Assembly (NCBI GenBank): GCA_001627865.1 | Contig: LUQO01000012.1 | Span: forward strand, 1 to 64,000 | Source: SAR324 cluster bacterium REDSEA-S27_B3 | Lineage (GTDB): Bacteria; SAR324; NAC60-12 | Length of the DNA stretch: 64,000 nt | Direction: 5' to 3' | Position numbers and translations under genes: made by a program | Notes under the pieces: model-generated | What the model saw: only the letters and a program-made list of their open reading frames with translations | Told to the model about the DNA's origin: nothing | The model's database searches: none | Shown here: positions 58,548-64,000 of the stretch, piece by piece | How the letters are laid out: each line of letters opens with the position of its first letter | Position numbering within the stretch: position 1 is the stretch's first letter

Positions 58548-59236
58548 AGCGGATTTTCGCAAATCACTTTTATCGTTTCCGCATACCAGCGACCGCCCCG
58601 TTTGGCACGCAGTCTTTGGCTGTTGAGAAATTTGGCTATTTTATGGTAACTGAGGTTTTCGTCTTCCCGTTTTTCTCTGATAATTGAGGCAATTGCCAGT
58701 TCTTTTTCTAAAGGAGTAAGGCGTTTCTTCTGGTATGTAAAGCCAAACGGGGCATGCCCCACATGTTCACCAATTTTACGTTTTCGTTCAATCATTTGTT
58801 TGGTACGGTCAGGGATTGATTTCGCGTCCCAGAGAGCTAAAATGTTTATGGCTTCCAAAACCTTTTTGCCGCTTTTTGTTTTTGAATCCAAACCTTCCGC
58901 GATTGAAACAAATCTTACATTATTTTCTTTGAATAAATTCAGTAATTGTTGGTGCAGACGAATTGCTCTTGTTAACCTGTCCAGGCGGGCAACAACAAGC
59001 ACTGAAACTTCACCGTTTTCAACCAAGGAGATCAGTTTCTTCAAATTCGGCAAATCCAGGCTGGCGCTATTGGATGCTGTATCTCGGAAAATTTTCCTGA
59101 TTGTCAAACCCTTATCTTCAGTCCATTGTCTGATGATTTTGACTTGATTTCGAATGCCAAGATTTTTTGGAGTTGGACGATGATCATTCAATCTGGCATA
59201 TCCATAAATACTCATTTTTCTAATAATGGGAAACAA
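58502..59236 (-). CDS. Serine recombinase (resolvase/invertase) family protein with Asn at the nucleophile position; likely start at internal Met (59215)
   Basis: 'MSIYGYARLNDHRPTPKNLGIRNQVKIIRQW', 'LPNLKKLISLVENGEVSVLVVARLDRLTRAIRLHQQLLNLF', recombinase-domain-like 'SYHKIAKFLNSQRLRAKRGGRWYAETIKVICENPLY'. Confidence 0.85.
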   Translation of the reverse strand: MFPIIRKMSIYGYARLNDHRPTPKNLGIRNQVKIIRQWTEDKGLTIRKIFRDTASNSASLDLPNLKKLISLVENGEVSVLVVARLDRLTRAIRLHQQLLNLFKENNVRFVSIAEGLDSKTKSGKKVLEAINILALWDAKSIPDRTKQMIERKRKIGEHVGHAPFGFTYQKKRLTPLEKELAIASIIREKREDENLSYHKIAKFLNSQRLRAKRGGRWYAETIKVICENPLYERDSKAKNESLSR

Positions 59237-59342
59237 AAGTGAAACTGAAACAAGTAAATATTATTCATGATCTCTGCTAAGTGCGGAATCAGTCAGCCTA
59301 GCAAAACCTTGACAGGAATAGTCTGTTTTTCTTAAACAATGA

Positions 59343-59404
59343 TCAAGTGTTTTAGTAATTTCTCAGGAAATTACATGTTTTGTTCTCAATTCAATAACAC
59401 TTGA
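59343..59404. promoter_or_regulatory. Nested perfect inverted repeats between recombinase gene and glcD
   Basis: Outer TCAAGTGTT (59343-59351)/AACACTTGA (59396-59404); inner GTAATTTC (59355-59362)/GAAATTAC (59367-59374). Confidence 0.5.
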
Positions 59405-59542
59405 CTGAGTAGTTACAGCTGGTTATTCTGAAATCACATATTATGTCATAGATTAATGCACTAAATTTTTTCAATATAATTTGTAAAAAGGAAGTTTTCA
59501 GTATGTGTGATGAACTGCTGAAATTATTGACAGGAGGTAAAG

Positions 59543-61024
59543 ATGCCATTTAAAAGCAGTATACGCCGTGAATGTGAACAGATTCTTGGTAAAGAATGGG
59601 TTAAAGATGATTCGGTAACTCTTTACGCTTACCGTTGTGACGGCCTTACACTTTATGCATCACTACCGATGGCTGTGGTGTTTCCCGGAAAAGTTTCAGA
59701 GCTGACATCCATTATCAAATTGCTGCATCGCCACAAAATCAGCTTTATCGCAAGGGGTGCCGGAACAGGACTCTCAGGAGGGGCAGTACCACAGGACAAC
59801 AGCGTTATAATAGAAATGGCTCGTTTCAAGGATGTGCATGAAGTGGATTGTGAAAACAGGACCATTACTGTGGGACCGGGAGTGATTAATTTACGCATCT
59901 CTGAGCATGTTCAGTCAGAAGGATACCATTATGCCCCGGATCCATCTTCACAAAAAGCCTGCACTATAGGAGGTAATTTAGCTGAAAATTCAGGCGGACC
60001 CCACACACTTAAATACGGTGTGACCGTCAATCATGTGCTTGGAATGGAAATGGTTTTGCCTGACGGTGAACTGGTCACACTCGGCGGGAAACATCTTGGG
60101 ATGCCTGGCCCGGATTTACTTGGTTTGATGACTGGTTCAGAAGGGACTTTTGCCATCATCACCAAAATCATTTGCCGGCTCACTCCAAATCCCGAAAAAG
60201 CGGTCACGCTGCTGGGCATATACTCTTCAGTGAGGGAAGCATGTGAATCTGTTTCCAGCATTATTCGCCAGGGGATAATCCCAGCGGCCATGGAAATGCT
60301 GGACAAAATAACCATTGCCGCGGTTGAAAAAGCGCTGAAGCCGGGATTCCCTCTTGATGCTGAAGCTGTATTGATTGTTGAACTGGATGGTTTAATTGAT
60401 GGGCTTGATGAAGAAGCCAGGGTAGTTGAAAATCTGCTGAAAGAGTCCGGAGCCACTAAAGTCAGTCGTGCAAGGGATGAAGCCGAACGTGCCAAAATAT
60501 GGCGTGCTCGCAAAGAGGCTTTTGGAGCGATCGGACAAATATCCCCAAGCTACTATGTACAGGACGGAGTGATACCCAGAAGCAAACTCCCGGAAGTATT
60601 GGATGAAATTACGCAGATCGGCAAAAAACATGGTTTGACTGTTGCAAATGTTTTTCACGCTGGAGATGGCAACCTTCATCCTCTGATTCTATACAATTAT
60701 GAAAATCCGGAAGAGGTGGAAAAGTCGCATCTGATTGGTGAAGAAATTCTATCTTCCTGCATCCGTCATGGAGGTGCGTTGTCCGGGGAACATGGTATCG
60801 GCCTTGAAAAGGCAGAGTGGATGTCAGAGCTTTACTCAGGTAATTCACTGGAAAACATGCAAAATGTGCGAACGTTTTTTAATCCGGAAAATCTGCTCAA
60901 TCCCGGAAAGCTTTTCCCGCAGCCAGGACGCTGTGCTGAATCAAAAAGCGGTACTCCCCCCAAAAGTACTGCTGTTTTGGATAAAACAAAAATTGTGGCA
61001 GCAAAATCCGGAATTGCCGTATGA
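59543..61024 (+). CDS. glcD: Glycolate oxidase subunit GlcD (FAD-linked)
   Basis: 'VVFPGKVSELTSIIKLLHRHKISFIARGAGTGLSGGAVPQDNSVIIEMARF', 'NVFHAGDGNLHPLILYN', 'GEHGIGLEK'; AGGAGGT ribosome-binding site. Confidence 0.96.
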   Translation: MPFKSSIRRECEQILGKEWVKDDSVTLYAYRCDGLTLYASLPMAVVFPGKVSELTSIIKLLHRHKISFIARGAGTGLSGGAVPQDNSVIIEMARFKDVHEVDCENRTITVGPGVINLRISEHVQSEGYHYAPDPSSQKACTIGGNLAENSGGPHTLKYGVTVNHVLGMEMVLPDGELVTLGGKHLGMPGPDLLGLMTGSEGTFAIITKIICRLTPNPEKAVTLLGIYSSVREACESVSSIIRQGIIPAAMEMLDKITIAAVEKALKPGFPLDAEAVLIVELDGLIDGLDEEARVVENLLKESGATKVSRARDEAERAKIWRARKEAFGAIGQISPSYYVQDGVIPRSKLPEVLDEITQIGKKHGLTVANVFHAGDGNLHPLILYNYENPEEVEKSHLIGEEILSSCIRHGGALSGEHGIGLEKAEWMSELYSGNSLENMQNVRTFFNPENLLNPGKLFPQPGRCAESKSGTPPKSTAVLDKTKIVAAKSGIAV

Positions 61025-62226
61025 GCAGATTTGAACCTGGCTCTCTGCAGGAAATACAAAGCTGGGTGTCTTCACGAATTGAGTCACAGGAAGTATTCCG
61101 GATGTGCGGCAATTGTTCCCGTACTCTGACCACTGCATCCGGAAACTCAAATGAAATACCCTCAGACATCCTCTCACTTAAAAACCTGAACAAAACCCGC
61201 TTTTTTGATCCGGAAGACATGGTCGTTGGTGTTGAAGCTGGGATGAGCATCCGGACTTTACAGGAAATGCTTGGTGAAAGGAATATGCTCCTTCCTGTGA
61301 ATCCGTGGTATTCCGATTCATGTGTGGGCTCAATGGTTGCCTGCAACGATTTTGGCCCAAACCGCATGTTTATGGGCGGACTCCGTGACTGCATGATAGG
61401 AATTGAATACATAAACGGAAAAGGGGAAATTGTACAGGCCGGGGGCAAAGTTGTAAAAAATGTTTCCGGCTACGATTTGACAAGAATGATGCTTGGAAGT
61501 CTTGGAGGATTTGGTGTTATTACAGCAATCAATTTTAAGGTGTTGCCACGTCCTGTTGAACCGCATGGCATGTATGGAATATTCAAAAACAAAGAGTGGC
61601 TGACTCAGGTAAAAGAGCTGCTCCATCGAAGGATGCCTTTGGACTGGATTCAGGCTGTGTCAACTCCGGATTCAAGCTGGTCATTGGGACTCGGATATTC
61701 CGGAAACATTTCAAAGAGAAACCGGATTCAAAGCGAAATCAGTGATGTTTTCAATCAACCTCTGCAGGTACTGCCTGACGGCAAATCCTTTTCCGGAAAA
61801 AAATTCACACCAGGAGAGCAAAGGTTTGTGGGATTTATGACGGCAATCCGTGCCGCTGCAGGTATGGAAGTTAATTCCTTTCATATTTTTGCGACACTGC
61901 CATCTGAAGAAATAATGAACTTTCCTTTTGAAACATTCAGTAAAGATAATTTCAAAATGGTTGTACATCCCGCTGGAGGTGATATTCATTTTATGCACAA
62001 TAGCACCGGGGGAAAAGAACAGCTGGAGCTTCTTGAAAAAATCAAATCCTGCCTGACTCATTCTGACAGCAAACTTCGCTGGGTCAGTTCAGCAGAAGAA
62101 GGTACATATCAGGCTCTTGGCAGTTTCGGTGTTGCCAACGGGTATTCTTTGTCGCAGAGATTAAAACATCATCTGGATCCATCAGGTGTGTTTTTTTCCA
62201 CATATTACAATTTGCAATTTGATTAA
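61021..62226 (+). CDS. glcE: Glycolate oxidase subunit GlcE (FAD-binding)
   Basis: 'MVVGVEAGMSIRTLQEMLGERNMLLPVNP', 'GGLRDCMIGIEYINGKGEIVQAGGKVVKNVSGYDLTRMMLGSLGGFGVIT'. Confidence 0.93.
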   Translation: MSRFEPGSLQEIQSWVSSRIESQEVFRMCGNCSRTLTTASGNSNEIPSDILSLKNLNKTRFFDPEDMVVGVEAGMSIRTLQEMLGERNMLLPVNPWYSDSCVGSMVACNDFGPNRMFMGGLRDCMIGIEYINGKGEIVQAGGKVVKNVSGYDLTRMMLGSLGGFGVITAINFKVLPRPVEPHGMYGIFKNKEWLTQVKELLHRRMPLDWIQAVSTPDSSWSLGLGYSGNISKRNRIQSEISDVFNQPLQVLPDGKSFSGKKFTPGEQRFVGFMTAIRAAAGMEVNSFHIFATLPSEEIMNFPFETFSKDNFKMVVHPAGGDIHFMHNSTGGKEQLELLEKIKSCLTHSDSKLRWVSSAEEGTYQALGSFGVANGYSLSQRLKHHLDPSGVFFSTYYNLQFD

Positions 62227-63620
62227 TGAATACTGAAGTTTCAGAAAATAGTACTGTTGCGTCTAAAGCACTTTTCCGGGATGTGGAATTTGACAACATT
62301 CTCAAATGCGTACATTGCGGACTCTGTCTTGACAGCTGTCCTACCTACAGGGAACTAGCTGATGAAAAAGATTCACCTCGCGGCCGTCTCTATTTAATGC
62401 GTGGCCTGTGGGAAGGTGAACTGGAACTCAAGCCGCAAGTGATTGAACCCTTGAACCGCTGCATCGATTGCCGTGCCTGCGAAAGCGCTTGTCCTTCTGG
62501 TGTGCCATTTGGTGAACTGCTGGAAAAAACGCGAGGCATTATTCTGGAGAACAAATCACAAAGCCTTAAAGAAAGATTGTCCAGAGCTTTGCTGCTGAAA
62601 GGCCTGTTCCGTTCCACAGCTTTAATGATTGCCGCCAGTCGTCTTTTGAAATTATACTCTGCCCTTGGTCTACCCAAACTTATCACAAAAACTTTTGTGG
62701 GCAAATTGCTTCCAAAATCCTTCGTTTTTCAACAGCATTTGCTACCTGACTGCTCAGGTGAGTCCTTCAAACAAAAACACGCGGATAAAAATTTCTTACC
62801 GTTGCAGGCACATGAAAGTCAAAAAGTCGATTCACAAATTCAGCAAACAAATTTAAAAGTCGGAATGTTCACGGGATGCATCATGGATGTTTCGGAAAAA
62901 GCGATTCATAATTCAACATTGACTCTGCTGCGCCACATCGGCTGCGAAGTGGTGATTCCTGGAAATCAGGTTTGCTGCGGCGCACTGCATGTTCACAGCG
63001 GTGACAGGAAGACTGCAAGAGAATTTGCAGTAAAGAATCTTGCCGCGTTCGAGCCGCGTAATCTGGACGCAACCATCACAAATGCAGCAGGCTGCGGTGC
63101 TCAGTTGAAAGAGTATAATCACCTTTTTGCTGAAGGCACAGCTGAAGCACAGAAAAACTGGAGAGGCTTTGAAAACAATATTATTGATGTTCTTGAATTC
63201 CTTTCCAGATACGCGGAAAAGCTAAAAAAACTGCCCTTCAGGGAGGAAGAAGATACGGTTCTTTACGACGCGCCGTGTCACTTGATGCATGCTCAGAAAG
63301 TGGATGAAAATCCCCGAAAACTTCTAAGCAGTTTGCCGGGAGTGAATTTGGTTACACTCACTGAATCAAACTGGTGCTGCGGTTCAGGGGGGATTTATAA
63401 TCTTGTTCAGCCGGATCTTTCAAATGCTGTGCTGGAAAGAAAAATCGAATCTGTCCGCCAGACACTTAGTGCCAACCCCGGAGCCTCCTCAATTGTCACC
63501 GGAAATCCCGGATGCCTTTACCAAATTCGTGCAGGATTACGAAGCAACGATATCGACCTGCGCATTCTCCACCCTGCAGTTTATATGATGGAACGCCTGA
63601 AAATAAATGGATCCCCGTAA
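62226..63620 (+). CDS. glcF: Glycolate oxidase iron-sulfur subunit GlcF
   Basis: 'CVHCGLCLDSCPTYRELADEKDSPRGRLYLMRGL', 'CIDCRACESACPSGVPFGELLEKTR', two CCG domains ('NQVCCGALH', 'NWCCGSGGIYN'). Confidence 0.95.
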   Translation: MNTEVSENSTVASKALFRDVEFDNILKCVHCGLCLDSCPTYRELADEKDSPRGRLYLMRGLWEGELELKPQVIEPLNRCIDCRACESACPSGVPFGELLEKTRGIILENKSQSLKERLSRALLLKGLFRSTALMIAASRLLKLYSALGLPKLITKTFVGKLLPKSFVFQQHLLPDCSGESFKQKHADKNFLPLQAHESQKVDSQIQQTNLKVGMFTGCIMDVSEKAIHNSTLTLLRHIGCEVVIPGNQVCCGALHVHSGDRKTAREFAVKNLAAFEPRNLDATITNAAGCGAQLKEYNHLFAEGTAEAQKNWRGFENNIIDVLEFLSRYAEKLKKLPFREEEDTVLYDAPCHLMHAQKVDENPRKLLSSLPGVNLVTLTESNWCCGSGGIYNLVQPDLSNAVLERKIESVRQTLSANPGASSIVTGNPGCLYQIRAGLRSNDIDLRILHPAVYMMERLKINGSP

Positions 63621-64000
63621 ATTCATTAATTCCCTGTTTGAAACAGCGGTTGCCGCAGCACAGCCCAGTCAATGTGTTCCGCCCTTCCTTTCTAAATTTA
63701 ATTTTTCCGCACGTACTGTGGTTTTTGGCGCGGGCAAGGCCTCCGCTGAAATGGCACGGGTTGTTGAACAGCATATTACCGGCAAACTGGAAGGGTTGGT
63801 AATCACCCGTTACGGTCATGCAGTAGAGTGTCAGCAGATAGAAATTGTTGAAGCAGGGCATCCGGTCCCTGATAACAATGGCATGAAAGCAGCGTCAAAA
63901 ATGCTTGAAATTGCTTCCGGACTGACTGAGCAAGATAACGTACTGTGCCTGATTTCTGGTGGAGGATCTTCGCTGCTGTCGCTTCCTGCTCCTGGATTAC
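63607..64000 (+). CDS. Glycerate 2-kinase/hydroxypyruvate reductase-like (GckA/TtuD, MOFRL family), truncated by window end
   Basis: Translated from ATG at 63607: 'MDPRKFINSLFETAVAAAQPSQCVPPFL...TVVFGAGKASAEMARVVEQ...EAGHPVPDNNGMKAASKML...LISGGGSSLLSLPAPGL'. Confidence 0.9.
   Translation, partial: MDPRKFINSLFETAVAAAQPSQCVPPFLSKFNFSARTVVFGAGKASAEMARVVEQHITGKLEGLVITRYGHAVECQQIEIVEAGHPVPDNNGMKAASKMLEIASGLTEQDNVLCLISGGGSSLLSLPAPGL

Noticed and set aside
58502-59236. Serine recombinase as evidence of an intact mobile element
   Set aside because: No flanking inverted repeats, att-like duplications, cargo genes or transposase were found; flanks are ordinary genes.
59475-59480. TATAAT hexamer upstream of glcD as a sigma70 promoter
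   Set aside because: No matching -35 at proper spacing; region is AT-rich, so it may be chance.
60031-61448. Minus-strand ORFs opposite glcD/glcE (160-183 aa)
   Set aside because: Antisense to strongly supported glycolate oxidase genes.
1-64000. CRISPR arrays, rRNA, tRNA, prophage, toxin-antitoxin or classical defence system
   Set aside because: No regularly spaced repeats, no rRNA segments, no tRNA TTCRANNC/cloverleaf recognised and no defence-family genes seen; the single HNH protein alone does not justify a defence call.

Overview
The window is a gene-dense bacterial chromosome segment of about 64 kb with AT-leaning intergenic DNA and Gram-negative envelope genes. Gene content suggests a deltaproteobacterial or SAR324-like lineage, which is an inference at low confidence. 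I recognise: an oligopeptide ABC transporter part; rpsD; alaS; a lolC/E-type gene; ferredoxin; rpmF-plsX; a GDPD; trpD; an NMN-adenylyltransferase-like/CinA-C fusion; an isopropylmalate/citramalate synthase; a LysM/amidase pair; a TonB-like/TolB/HNH unit; HU; PBP1A; carB; an R3H protein; lon; hemL; an orphan FliN-like gene; tatA; TolR/TolQ/Pal; a DUF21 protein; two Omp85-type barrels; a Sua5/YciO protein; a pseudopilin cluster (GspG/H/I/J-like); RNase P RNA (rnpB); a J-like/HTH protein coupled to an FlhG/MinD-like ATPase; era; Ppx/GppA; HIT; a serine recombinase; and a glycolate oxidase operon glcDEF followed by a truncated glycerate kinase. No CRISPR array, prophage, rRNA or tRNA was seen. 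Most of the window is ordinary housekeeping DNA. The strongest oddities are: (1) a 1019-aa protein that joins an M1-aminopeptidase-like domain, with every HExxH...E residue replaced, to a C-terminal Omp85 barrel; (2) an adenylyltransferase-like/PncC-like fusion with both signature motifs eroded; (3) a serine recombinase with Asn at the nucleophile position, next to a nested perfect stem-loop; (4) a tandem LysM paralogue pair, only one with an amidase domain; (5) a 32-codon small ORF behind a perfect Shine-Dalgarno. All family calls come from reading motifs by eye; no searches were run.
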